DNA of 64,000 nt from Beaufortia kweichowensis (lineage: Eukaryota; Chordata; Actinopteri; Cypriniformes; Gastromyzontidae): NCBI GenBank assembly GCA_019155185.1, contig CM032811.1, positions 10,870,075 to 10,934,074 of the forward strand, in the 5' to 3' direction. Under the pieces are notes generated by a model that was not told where the DNA came from, searched no databases, and saw only the letters and a program-made list of their open reading frames with translations. The translations under genes and the position numbers were made by a program. The stretch's first letter is position 1; each line of letters starts with the position of its first letter. Below, piece by piece: positions 11,400-22,790 of this stretch.

Positions 11400-11893
11400 C
11401 ATGTACATGAAGAAGCATCTAATAAATCTAAGATTTTAAAGACATGCAGCATGCATAGTTGACAAGAGACCAAAATAACAAACTATGCCATACACTTTTT
11501 ATCACACATCTTATTTTGATTGAATCTGTTAATGAGAATATGTTGCAAAAACTTATATCCATGCATATCCAATGTATACTATTGTGCTCATTTCATGTAC
11601 TGTATGTATTTGTGTTTGCAGCCATATGAAAGACTGCAACATGGTCCCATAAACAACAATCCGGAAGAATATATACTTATATGACACACTAATAGGATAG
11701 ACATACAGTATATAGATGGACAGATGAATGGATAAATGTTTGTTTAGTCCTATCCTTTTCCACTAATCCAAAGCCCATAGCCTCAAAAAAACAATAGCGT
11801 ATACTTCACTCGTTACGCCTAGCCAAATAAGTAATAATTCTTTATTTAAGTATAGAATTTAACATTTACAGACAGCACAGACAAAATCCTTAC

Positions 11894-12110
11894 CTTATCC
11901 TTTCATTATTTGCCGTAGATCCCTTAAACACGACAAAGAAAGAACTTGAGCAGATAGGTGCGTTCGACTTCCCTGCGGAGCTATGTCGTAGACCGTTTCT
12001 GAGAGGGACATCGAAGTACCGCGAGAGCGAATAGAGAACATACGGCTCTCGAATCACTCGCGCGATACTATGATGTCATACGCCGCTCGGTCTGCGCAGC
12101 TGTACACGAA
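11894..12110 (-). other. Alternative minus-strand first exon candidate
   Basis: On the minus strand a CpG-rich segment ends in a strong donor GATAAG|GTAAGG (GT at 11893-11892). It could be an alternative, proximal first exon of wscd1, splicing to the acceptor at 10163-10162 only 1.7 kb away. The 5' limit is a guess. A CRE/ATF-like core (TGACATCA on the minus strand) lies near 12072-12079. Confidence 0.45.
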
Positions 12111-12180
12111 GTTGAACAGGTTTTGCTTATTTGATTGCGTGTGTGGTTGCTCAACACATGGCGGCGCTGCGTTATCTTAC
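11940..12180. promoter_or_regulatory. CpG-rich candidate bidirectional promoter
   Basis: This segment has many CpG dinucleotides (TCGCGCGAG, GCGGCG, CGCCGCTCGG) against a CpG-depleted background. It is flanked by outward-facing strong splice donors: minus strand at 11893 and plus strand at 12400. That arrangement is typical of a bidirectional promoter. Confidence 0.45.
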
Positions 12181-12399
12181 ACGTTGATTACACGTTTTAT
12201 TTCAGTATGGCGTAACAGTTCATTTGGATGACCAAACTACTCTCCGAAATGACAGACAGAAGTTTAGAGAAAATGTCTTCTGAACAAGCGTTAAAGACTG
12301 GGGTCCTTTGAGGAATTTTGGAACGACTGGACCAGCAGGTGTGTTGCTGCCTCCCTCTCCTGCCAGTCTATCACAACAGGGTGCGTTTTGTAAATAAAG
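12120..12399 (+). ncRNA. Candidate plus-strand first exon (non-coding or UTR)
   Basis: The plus-strand segment leaving the CpG-rich block ends at a good donor AAATAAAG|GTAAGG (GT at 12400-12401). Its open frames are very short: an ATG at 12158 gives nine residues, and another at 12249 gives about twenty. No downstream plus-strand coding exon was recognised, so an lncRNA divergent to wscd1 is the simplest reading. The start boundary is approximate. Confidence 0.3.
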
Positions 12400-12401
12400 G
12401 T

Positions 12402-15400
12402 AAGGAGGCTGGTTTTCTTCAAAATCATACTAATGATGGTAAACAAATCTAAGTAGGCTTGAGATATTACAACGCGTATTTCTCTGTAGTCAGTGTAGAA
12501 AGAAAACTAAACATTAGTAAATAAAGTATTTAAAACGCTCTCAGGCGTCCACCTACAGAATTGCGAGTACAGGATTATGGGAAATGATAGACAGTGCTAT
12601 TCAATGCTCATTATGATACGCTAAAAATTATATTATTTTTATATGTGGTATGTTTCTGATAGTTTATGCTTTTAGCATGCTTAGCACTTATTCTCTTTAA
12701 AATAAATGCGTGTGTGGTCTGTGAAATAAGCTCTAACAGGCATTATGTCTCGCCATGAATTTTTCCTATTTTTAGTTGTTTTGATAAACCTGAAAATATA
12801 CTTGATACAAGGCTGAAATGCCGGGTATGTACGTTTTTACATTGGTTTACCATAGTGTTTGGCAATCTTGTGTACCTTTTTTTGGTTATTCACCGTTATT
12901 AATGGAACCAATAGGAGGTGGAGTAGTGTATTGCTTGCAGGAGGGTCTGCTTTAGTCTATTAAAGAATGCTATTGCAGTGAAATGTGTGCAGCACGTAAT
13001 TCAACAGTCTTCTCTAGCTTTAATGTGTGCCTGCTGGTAAATAGTATTACATTTTACACAGAAACAAATTCATTTATAAATAATAACATCGAGCCACGGT
13101 CATTTCCATTTGCACGTGTCATTTTCACTTCTGGCTTGTCTGATAGCTTGGGGCGCATTTCAGAGGGCATTAGGTTCTAAAGCATATTTTGCTTTGTACT
13201 TTGTTTTATTTATTTGTTTATTTTGCTTGCTTGCTGTTCTCGTGGCACATATATACCGTAAAATTCGTTTTTATGGCTATCGGTGGACAGTAGCGAGCGG
13301 GTGCTGTGGGTCTAGAATGGTGCACTCATTTGTCTTCATCCGCTTTCCCAGCATGTTATTATATCATTTAAACCAGGGCAACCACACTTCCATCTCACAG
13401 GCTGATGGGACTGACCCTGGAGCTCAGATGCTGGATAGCTCTCTTTTCTCCCTTCTAAGCATCTTGCAACCCTCTCTGACCATCTGGTTGTTATGTGCTT
13501 AACAGGTCCTCTGTTCCTCTTTAGTGCTTCCAATGGCAGTGTTCTTGTTGTTTTGTGAACGGTAAAAAATCAGTCTTATCAAAGAAGGTATTCAAGGTTT
13601 TACATTTTTACAGTCATAATCTTGATTCTGAAGATTGTCACAGTAGGAAAGAAGACATATGACAGATTGCCTGCTGTTCCCCTGGCCTGCAGTGAACCCA
13701 ATCTGTTCTCCTTTAATATTTTTTCAAGGCCAAGTCCAAGGAAAAAAACTATTTATGTGATGCTATCTGTCACAGTCTGACTGAAATGAATTTTAGCCAC
13801 ATTTTTATCAATTAGAATATAAGCAGTTTGATTATGTTTGTCAACATGTTTAACTGAAATTTAAATGAGTTAACATATGAATATGTGGCAGTTTTACATA
13901 ATTTTATAGAGGAAAAGAACAAAGACAGGTTATTCGCTACTTTGTCAAATCAAATTATTAACCCAAGTCTGCCAATATTCTTACAAAAATCATGTCTACC
14001 TGATTTGAAACGCTTCAATTATTTAGGAATCATGCTTAATGCTTAATCCAAATCCTCTGAAAAAGGAATCTCTAGCTGTGAGCTGAGCCGCAGGTGATTG
14101 CCAATCACTTTATTTACAGCCTTCTCAACCTATTGATCGCCCACGGCAGAGATTGATTTCACTGCAGCGTCGAAAACCTCCATATGAATTGAAATGTTTA
14201 TTTGCTCTTAATCGGGTGATTTTGCCAGTAATCCGATTAAGCTTTTGGTTGAAATGCAAAGATATTTAGTTTTAAAGGTAAAAGGCATGGCTATCAACAT
14301 ATTATGGAGTAACACTACTCATTTTGCTGGGTCATGTCCAGTAAGAGGAAAGAAGATAAATAAGATGATGCATTAAAATTTGTTAGGAATAGCCTGTCTT
14401 TGATTATTTATGCTTTGTGTTGCTTAAGGCACATTTACATCTGTAGATTTACAGTCTAGCTGTAAACAAGGCACTATAACTAAAATTCGCTCAATAAATG
14501 TTGGCTGAGAAGAGGGCGAATGCTGGCCCCCAGACACTGTTTATTGACCACTAAACTATAACGGATGTGTGCATGAAACAGTGTAGCTGGGGTACTGACA
14601 CCAGAGCGCTTTAACACCCACAGACCACAGACAAGTAGGCTAAGTGTGATCGTCTGTGGCCCTTTCTGAGGGATTTGAGCAAGTCCTGCAAACCGCAACA
14701 CACTAATGCATAACGCCGAATACACGTACAGTAGCCCTCACTGGAACAAACTGTAAAGACTATAGTACAGTTTTCTTGCATTTTGCCTGTGAGCGCATCT
14801 GCATTAGGATGTTAGAGAATGGCATTGCGCTCTGAGAATTACAGCCGTGAGTAAAATGTCCTGATCTTTTTGCAGAAAGTAAATGTAGTGGTTTCTCATT
14901 GTGAATCAGTGCAGACTGTTTGGATTTGCACATGTAACAAAATATACTAAACCTCCTTATTTTGTAAGTTCTTTATTCAACAGTAAAATTGATTATATAA
15001 CTCATTTAAATTTTTTATAGTCAAGGTCTTCAGGATATAACTGAATGTACATAAAAGTCTTAAAATGACAAATTGTGTTACTGCATTTTCAGGATTGAGT
15101 TCCAAACCCCCAGTACTTGTATGATTTTACAAGACTATTGATGAATTATTTTCTAAAACAGACAGAAATAAAAAACAATGATTTTGGGCAAAAAGTAGTC
15201 TATTCAGAAAGCTACAGCCAGTTTTGTGATATCATGGGAAACGGATATAAGACGTGTGCCAGAAAAAACAGAGAGAATTTTCAGAAGCACAATTAGCCAC
15301 CCTCTATGCATTCATTATTGAGAATAGGCTTTAGAGGGACTGTTGAACGCTGTAGTCCCTTGTGATTGGTCAAACCATGGACATTTAAGGAAAAAAGCCT

Positions 15401-16500
15401 GTGTTAATTAAACACATTTGTAAACACATTTACATTAGGACCTGATTCCAGGCTGATAAAAATCACTTTAACTGACTGATTTTTTAGTTAGCTGAGCCTC
15501 AACTAAAAATATGCCTTGTTGTAATTACTGTTCCGAAACTTGACCTTGTTGCCAGAGATTTAATCACATACTGAAAACCTTTGAGTTGTTTAGTAGAAGG
15601 TAAAGGTCTCCCGATATTTTGAAAACATATACAGATTAATTCAGCCTAGAGTCATGAACATTGTTTTAAAATATATGCATTATTTAATGCAAGCTTTAGT
15701 ACCTTTTTAAGAGCAGGTAGTTTTATGACACAAAGACCCCTCACGTAGTGTAATCAAGAATGATTATGCATTCATTCAACTCTATACCTTAGATGCCTCT
15801 GAGGTGGATTGCCACATCGGCTGCAAATGTATGCTGCTGAAAGGTCAACCATGACAAAATGATCTTGATTAACCATGTGAGGGATGAACACTGAAGTCTC
15901 GCTCATTAACAGTCAGTCTAGATATATTCTACTTCTGTGACCATGAACATCCAAAGATATAATGATAAAGGATGAGATGGGAAGCCCTAATGAAATCTAT
16001 GCCATTTGTACACGCTCAAAAAACATGTGAGTGAAATTGGTAAAATAAGCTCAGCTGATTCACTTTTTTCACATTTTTTGGCTAAACGATACCATTAAGA
16101 ACATAACATCTCATAACATAACTCTAGGTGGGACCATTTATTACAGTACAACAGTTATGACCTACCACAGCACAAGAGAAGGCTTAAGCAACATGATGGT
16201 CATGAAAATGGTTATTCTCAATTTTTTTTGCTTGAATTAAATTCTGTAACTTTATCCAGTATATTTATTTATAAAAAAATATTAAAAACAGCAGATTGTT
16301 GTTGCTTTGTGAAAGTTTATTTAAAGATCTTTAAATTTCGATTGCGATTTTCTTCTTAAGGTAAATGTTTTTACTTTTTATAACGTTGTTGTGTTATATG
16401 AATTGTTTTCCTGTTCATGTTTGTACCTAGAGATTCGCAATAATAAAGTAACATTATGAAGTTGAAAGGATGAATGGAATTGCGTGCGTGTGAAAAATCC
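12402..16500. other. Presumed wscd1 first intron, no recognised content
   Basis: AT-rich unique sequence between the two candidate promoters. The open frames near 13.0-13.5 kb (up to 130 codons) show no recognisable domain, and their start is in low-complexity T-rich DNA. I see no gene here. Confidence 0.4.
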
Positions 16501-16706
16501 CCCCAAAACGATCATTTACGTGCACATGATTAAGACTTACTTGCGTTAATTTTGACAACTCTCTACGAAACGCATCAGATAAATCAGTATATAAAAGCGA
16601 CGTTTTATGTAATGCATAACTTTCCAATACATTTGGAGCTATTAAACATTTTCATTCTTCTAGTAAACGGTAAGACAAAATGTCTTTTGAAAGAAAATAT
16701 TCTTAC

Positions 16707-17065
16707 CTCTTTAACACCTCGGCAAGAATAAAGAATATTACAGCATTTGAAGCAGCGATGCGCTCGTATGGCGAAGCATCATTGTGTTTTAAGACATTCT
16801 TCAGGAACATGAGCGGTCGCAACAAGCATCTCTTTCATCCGAGGCGAGCCGCATCTCGCTCTCTCACTCTCTCACTCGCTATTTTGCTCCACTTGATGTG
16901 TGTCACTAATCCTCTTGCGTTTTCTTATTTTGCATAGCCGTGAAACCACTATAACAGCGATAATCCTTATCTAAATCCTTGCCATGTCGCCTTCGCTTAG
17001 CGGTCCCACGTTTCTCTGTGAACGAACGCGAGAGCCCAGCTGTTTTTAAGTCGGACAGCGCCGCT
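16707..17065 (-). other. wscd1: Candidate first (5' UTR) exon of wscd1 at the distal promoter
   Basis: On the minus strand a near-consensus donor AAAGAG|GTAAGA (GT at 16706-16705) closes a CpG-containing segment. That segment begins just downstream of a perfect NRF1 palindrome. The upstream boundary is approximate, because no TATA box fixes the start site. The segment contains at least two short upstream ORFs, including ATGGCAAGGATTTAG. It would splice to the 10161 acceptor across about 6.5 kb. An independent non-coding RNA is the alternative. Confidence 0.5.
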
Positions 17066-17070
17066 TCTCT

Positions 17071-17080
17071 GCGCATGCGC
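17071..17080. promoter_or_regulatory. NRF1 site in CpG-rich promoter
   Basis: GCGCATGCGC is the exact palindromic consensus of NRF1, a factor of CpG-island promoters. It sits in a local CpG cluster (about 16980-17105) within an otherwise CpG-poor region. It lies upstream of the minus-strand exon candidate ending at 16707. Confidence 0.6.
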
Positions 17081-17910
17081 CGAAGTCAAAAAGACCAGAC
17101 CGCACGAGAGGGCATCAGTATTACTTTCAAGGAAAGAGTTATTTACTTGCATGATTATTCTTTAATTAATTCTTAAAGCTTAAAAGGGAAAGTACACCAC
17201 AGATATGTAAATGAAATATTGTTTACAGTATAGAATACTGAGCAGAATAAACAGAGCAGAACACTGTTTAGAGATTAAGGGTTTAAACTGAGCCTAAATC
17301 TGACAATATAAGATTAGATCTTCTAGCCCTAGGGTTATTCCAAGACTGATTTATTTGTATGGTAATGTAAGTATATGTATGAATGTGTGTGGGAGTGTTA
17401 TGATGGCAAAAAATCTATAGTACAGAAAACCTGTTTACCGTTTTGGTCACGTCCATGGTTCACAGATATCTAAAAGAGCATTTCTTTCCTACACAGTCGC
17501 TGAGGCTTGAAATGTGATGCACTTTGTGAAATGGATATACTATAAAATGAGAAAGAAATCACCCTTGACAGATTCTCTTTTCCCCTTTAACTTTTTTTTA
17601 TTTTCAGGCCACAGTCGAGTTCATAACAGATACCGTTAACAAGAGCTCAGTAAGCTCGCCTGTCAGATTCTCGCTCCGTTTTTTGAGAGTGTAAGTTGCT
17701 GTACGCTGCTGAAATAGTACCAACATATTTATCAGCTCTAAAACACCCTGCTGCATGTGTAGTCTTTGTAACTCACACCAGTGTATGCACACGCATAAAC
17801 CCACACAGACGCAAAATAAATAATTTATGAATTAATAAAGAAACAGTGGCTGCGAGAACAGGAATAGACATGAATCTGATGTTGTGAATTAATGATCATG
17901 GAAAATAGTG

Positions 17911-17931
17911 ATGTGTGTGTGTGTGTGTATA
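17911..17931. repeat. (GT)n microsatellite
   Basis: A short GT run next to the relic SINE. Confidence 0.85.
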
Positions 17932-18029
17932 TGAGCAATAACTCGAACTTACACTGTAAGAGCTGTACAGAGTAGCTCAACTAGTAGATCTCTTAGGCAC
18001 ATACTGTACAACGCCATGAGTTTCATTCC

Positions 18030-18129
18030 TAAGGAACTGACAGTATGTAAAACGTGTACAGCATGCCTCGAGGGCACTGAAAGGTGCCGCGGATAAAAGT
18101 GTCTGCTAAATGCATAAATGTAAATGTAT
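18030..18129 (+). repeat. tRNA-derived SINE relic, plus orientation
   Basis: The segment ends in GGATAAAAGTGTCTGCTAAA and TGCATAAATGTAAATGTA. These are the reverse complement of the 3' part of the element at 60912-61046. The 5' part is diverged. Confidence 0.5.
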
Positions 18130-21100
18130 GTGCATAAAACCCAGCAGCACATAGACAGCGTAAGCAAGACAGGAAAGCAACTGTTGTTGTAACTTAATGA
18201 CCATATTTACATGCAAGGCACAAAATGAATCAGGGCCCATTTACTCTAGGTCTGGAGACAGCAGCACTGGGACTGCCATTTATGCTGAAAACTCCCTCTG
18301 CAACATTTTAGATAGAAAAAGAGATCAGATGACTGGCTAGGTGACTAGTTTACACTGGCAGCCTCTTTCAGGGCTCCCAGCACTGATGCGAAACAATTTA
18401 GGGGTCTGATTAAAGTCCACTAAAAGAGAGAGAGAGGACGAGAATAAAAGCGTGGCATAGCTTCCTATGCTTGCACGACCATCGTGTTCTGGCAGCACTT
18501 GACTTGGGTGTAGGAAGATGAATTGTATGCAAATCGATTGTGACACTGATGAATGCAGTCTAATGCATGAAAGGTGAAAAAAACGTTGCCAAATCATTGT
18601 GGTTAGAGAGCTACATATAGACTTTCTCAAACGTCACCATGTTTGAAGTGTGTTGTGGCTGTTTGATGGCTAAATAGGTTTGTAAAGTAAACATTACATT
18701 GGAACATGTTATTCATAGACGCATGCACATTACACATGAGCATAGATATGACAAATGTACAACAACAAGACTGCAATTATCTTATTATGCTTGCAAGGGT
18801 AATTAAATAGAGCCCATATACTCATTTCTCAAAGTGGGTAGTGCGTAAGATATAGAATAGGATATAGAAGTCAGTTTTACACCAGACAGTGGGTTTATTA
18901 GCATTTAGAGGTTTACTTACGTTACATTTACAATTTCATTAAGTTAAAATAAGCATTGCCGTAAATCTCTTCAATGCAAATTTTTTGTTTAGCACACCAT
19001 CATTGTTTCTTGTAAGGGAGTAATTGTTCACCTGCTTTGTAAGACATCACGCTCGGGATACATTTTTTGTTTGGTGCGATCATAATTAAATAGACCATCA
19101 TTAGAGGATAAGCTCTCTATGGGTGGTGGAGTTTATTAATTAGAATGCTAACCCCCAGAAGAGAGCACTCAAAACATTGAAAGATAACATGAATTTTGAT
19201 ATTTTCATTAAAAGAAGCAATTTGGACATATAATGGCAACACACACAGGAGAGCAAGATACTGACATTGAGTTAAGTGAACTTAATATGATGTTGTGTTA
19301 AACACTTTTGTAAAAATACTAAGTACTGTTTCAATGACAACAAACTTTTTCCATTTGTTGTGCTTGCATTTAACTTCACATCTCAACACAGGGGTCATTG
19401 TCCATAAGCCAAACATCAACACGGCCTTCTAACTATCAAAGTCTTCACAAATCCATTTAGTTCTGCCACTGTTGAACTGAAAGCAGAGTGAAACATGATT
19501 ACTGGCACAAACAGAGTACAGTCTTCAGAGTACAGAGTTTCATTTTCATAATGTTCTTGTTAAACAGACGCATCAGCCACCAAGGATTTTGTTAGCAAAT
19601 TTCCCCATGGCCTGTGCACCTCATGCCACTATTTGTGGATGTTTAATTGCAGCTAATATAAATCTTTAGTTTATTTAATTCCTCTCCATCGGTTTGCAGG
19701 TTTACAACACGACATCTAGACAACTAAGAAAGTGAAGCAGTTGCTAAACTGATTGTGAATAATTTGCTTACAATTTATTGCAGTTTGTTAATTCAATACT
19801 TTGTGTAAAAAAGATGAACACACCTAAATTAACCCTGCTTTTACTCTGCGTGTAAACACCTTAATTCAGTATGCATTGTTAAAACCAGAAAGAAAACATT
19901 TGAAAGAAATGTATTAGAATTAAATTAGTTTAAATAATGTTCATGGTTTAGCATGATTTTATTGTTTTGTTTTTGCTGTACAAGTAAATGCCCTAACATC
20001 TTTTTAGACTTTCTGTTTTGATGCTTGTGCTACATTGTGCTAACATCCCAAGACAAAATTCAAGTAGAGACCGAAAGATCATTCACTTTATTTCTCTAGG
20101 ACTGAGTATTGTACTGTGGCCAGTGCAGTGATGTGTTTGTTCTGAGCTGAGTGAAATACACTTTTGATGGACTTGTGTGATGTATGACTGAAAGGGAGCG
20201 GTGCTGCTCAATTCCGCCTGGGTTTGCTGTGTATCCGCATGGCCAGTCATTGGTACCGAGGTTCCATTTGTCAATGGACCCCTATCTCCCTTCAACACCT
20301 TCCAATCACAATAGACCTGGGAGGCAGAGAAAGAGCACGGTCCAGACAACAAACCCAAACCTTTTCAGAAATACCTCAGTCCCATAAGGCACAATTTCAG
20401 CAAAGCCGTTTCAATGAATCGCTGGGCTTTATTCCACAAGAAACACACACACAAGGGAGAGGAGACCAAGCTGCCATGGATGTGATATATGTATTATCGA
20501 AATCTCTTACATTGTTTGAGTGCAATTAATCTGGGATTAGGTGGAACAAAGCTCAGAGTCAAATCCTCTTCTCTCTTTAAGAGTCAAGACCCCATCATAA
20601 CTGAAATTTCCAGCCTGTGGTTTTGAGAGGAAGAATGTTGTGTTTTAATAGCTTTCGGTTGGTAGATTACGCACACCGGTGCTGACAGGAATGTGACAGG
20701 AGTGAGGAGTGGTGCGAGTCTGTGCTATACTGTTGCAGTGGCATAGCAACCATTATAACTATTTTGGAAGTCATAATTCTGTTTTAAGATGTCAACAGAC
20801 TAAACAAATGCAATGGACAGTAGTATTTAATGGCCAGGTACAATTATTGGGTAAACGTTTTGCGATTTATTTTAATATTTATGAGCCATAATGTTTATAG
20901 TGTTTCATATTGTCTTTTTATTAAATGTAACAAATCCAGCAAGTTAAGTAAACAAATAAAAGATACCTGCCTTTATTTCAAGTCAAAAGTATTTCTTTAA
21001 TATTACTAAATCAGTTTTTAAGTGGTCAGATCAAGTAGCAATATCTCCTTAAGGTAAACACCAGAGTTTCACTTTTACCGTATGTGACAGTTATACATTA

Positions 21101-22047
21101 TTTATGCCATGTGTGGTTTTGCTGTGTAATGAAGTGTAGTTCACACTCCTGGAATATTTTATGTACGCCATATTCAATTCAGATTGTGACTTCTGACTGG
21201 GGTGGATGCTGTTTTTACGCATATCATGAAATATCATCATAACTTTATATTTTTCATCCTAATGCCCTTCTAGTTTAATTTGTGCTGCAATAAAGAAAAC
21301 ATCACAATCAATTCAAAAATAGTTTACTTATGTCAAACTATCAAAATTACCAATGCATTAGTTATTAGTTAAAAATGCTGTATACCAATCCAGCTCAATT
21401 CACACTGCAGTAATGTTTAACACGCCTTATTCAAGTGTGTCTTTTGAAATGAGACGCTGAGTGTAAATTGTTGTAATGATGTGCTCGCCACGCTCCCTCC
21501 CTCAGGTGAGTCTCCGCTCTCGCTCCTCGCATCCGTTCTGACGGCTCTGTTTTTCTTCCTCTCCTCTCATCTTTTCTCCCTCCCCCTTTCCTCCTCTTCC
21601 TCTCATATCCTCCTTTGTGCTCTTCAGTATCTGCGAAGTGTGGGCTAACAGTGGAACAGGGCTTTTGATGTACAAAGAGCTATGTTTTCTGCAATAATAA
21701 AGACAAGAAGAGAAACACACCCACTCCTACATACAAACATCAAACACACATTGGTAGATATAGGATAAGAGAAAGGTGGGCTGGAAACTGACAACAGGGG
21801 TTTGGATGCGGTAGGGCTTGAAGAACTTTAAAACATTGTTGTATTAAATCTGATCTCAGCATCTTTTTATTGCATTATTACTATGATTAAGCTGATGACT
21901 AGTAGAGTTGAGTTTTAAGGGTGTGTGTTTCCGAGTAGTCAGATGGTAATGGTATTACAATTCAAGCCATAGTGTGCGTTGTCATGCTGTTCAGAATTGG
22001 GTTTAATGGCGAAATTGCACATATAGATTTCTTAAGTGTTGAGTGTT

Positions 22048-22387
22048 AAAGAAATAGTTAACCTAAAAGTGAAAAATCTCATAATTTACTTACCCTGATA
22101 CCATCCCAGATGTGTATGACAACGAATACTATTATATTAAAATGTCATCACATTATCTTTTTACATGGCAAAAGTGGTGAAGCTCCTAAAGCACATATAT
22201 CCATCAGTAAATGTATTAGAAAATGTGTTCTAAAGTAAAACGATATGTTTTAAAAAATATTTTTGAGCTTATTTAGGAAAATTGACATGTAAACAAAGTA
22301 TATTGACATCTTATGATAACTTGACATATGCATGTTTTGTAATGTAAATTATGAAAGCATTGTCATTTTTGGGTGAACTGTTTCTTT
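22048..22387. mobile_element. Non-autonomous DNA transposon with TTCACCC-type ends
   Basis: The left end AAAGAAATAGTTAACCTAAA and the complement of the right end, AAAGAAACAGTTCACCCAAA, are matching inverted termini. This is the common cyprinid family whose end reads AGGGATAGTTCACCC. The element is 340 bp and non-coding. Confidence 0.6.
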
Positions 22388-22504
22388 GAAAAAATTGCAT
22401 TTGTGTGCAGTGTCCATTTAATTCACAATACATTTGACATGTCAGTGTATCTTTTCATAGGCTAACAACCCAGTTATATACATATAGACCCATTCTAGCT
22501 ATCA

Positions 22505-22790
22505 TACTGGCTCTGCCAAACAGATTTATGCCTGATTAGGACCTTGTTGCCAGTGGAGATTTGCTGTGTGTGTTGTGACACAGAAATACCGCATCTAGTA
22601 ATTTCTCACAGGCTGCAGAGGGAAGCAGGTCGACCATGTTCATCAGCTGTCTGTGGACCCGAGAGCTGAAAATAGCTTATGCGACAGGCTCATGACACCA
22701 GGCCTGTACGACGAGAGTAATTGACAACTTGCGATTACTGTCAAAGCACTGGCTAATAAATGCTAAGAAACCCTTTCTCCTGGGAATCCA
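22505..22790. promoter_or_regulatory. Candidate regulatory island 1
   Basis: Non-repetitive, balanced-composition DNA in an AT-rich desert, with an E-box CAGCTG (in CATCAGCTGTC) and homeobox-type cores (AGTAATTGAC, GATTACTGTC). It lacks an open frame or repeat. The call rests on texture only. Confidence 0.25.

Larger units (their letters stand above)
17181..22047. other. Intergenic, start of the gene-poor interval
   Basis: No gene recognised. It contains one GT repeat, one SINE relic, a CT-rich patch (about 21540-21610) and a higher-complexity block at about 20180-20480 that could be regulatory. The rest is AT-rich unique DNA. Confidence 0.4.

Noticed and set aside
12158..12187. ATGGCGGCGCTGCGT start in the CpG-rich block, as the first exon of a coding gene
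   Set aside because: The frame stops after nine codons, before any splice donor, so it does not support a protein-coding gene.
13110..13502. 130-codon hydrophobic plus-strand open frame
   Set aside because: It begins in T-rich low-complexity DNA, has no recognisable domain or splice context, and the hydrophobicity follows from T-rich codons.
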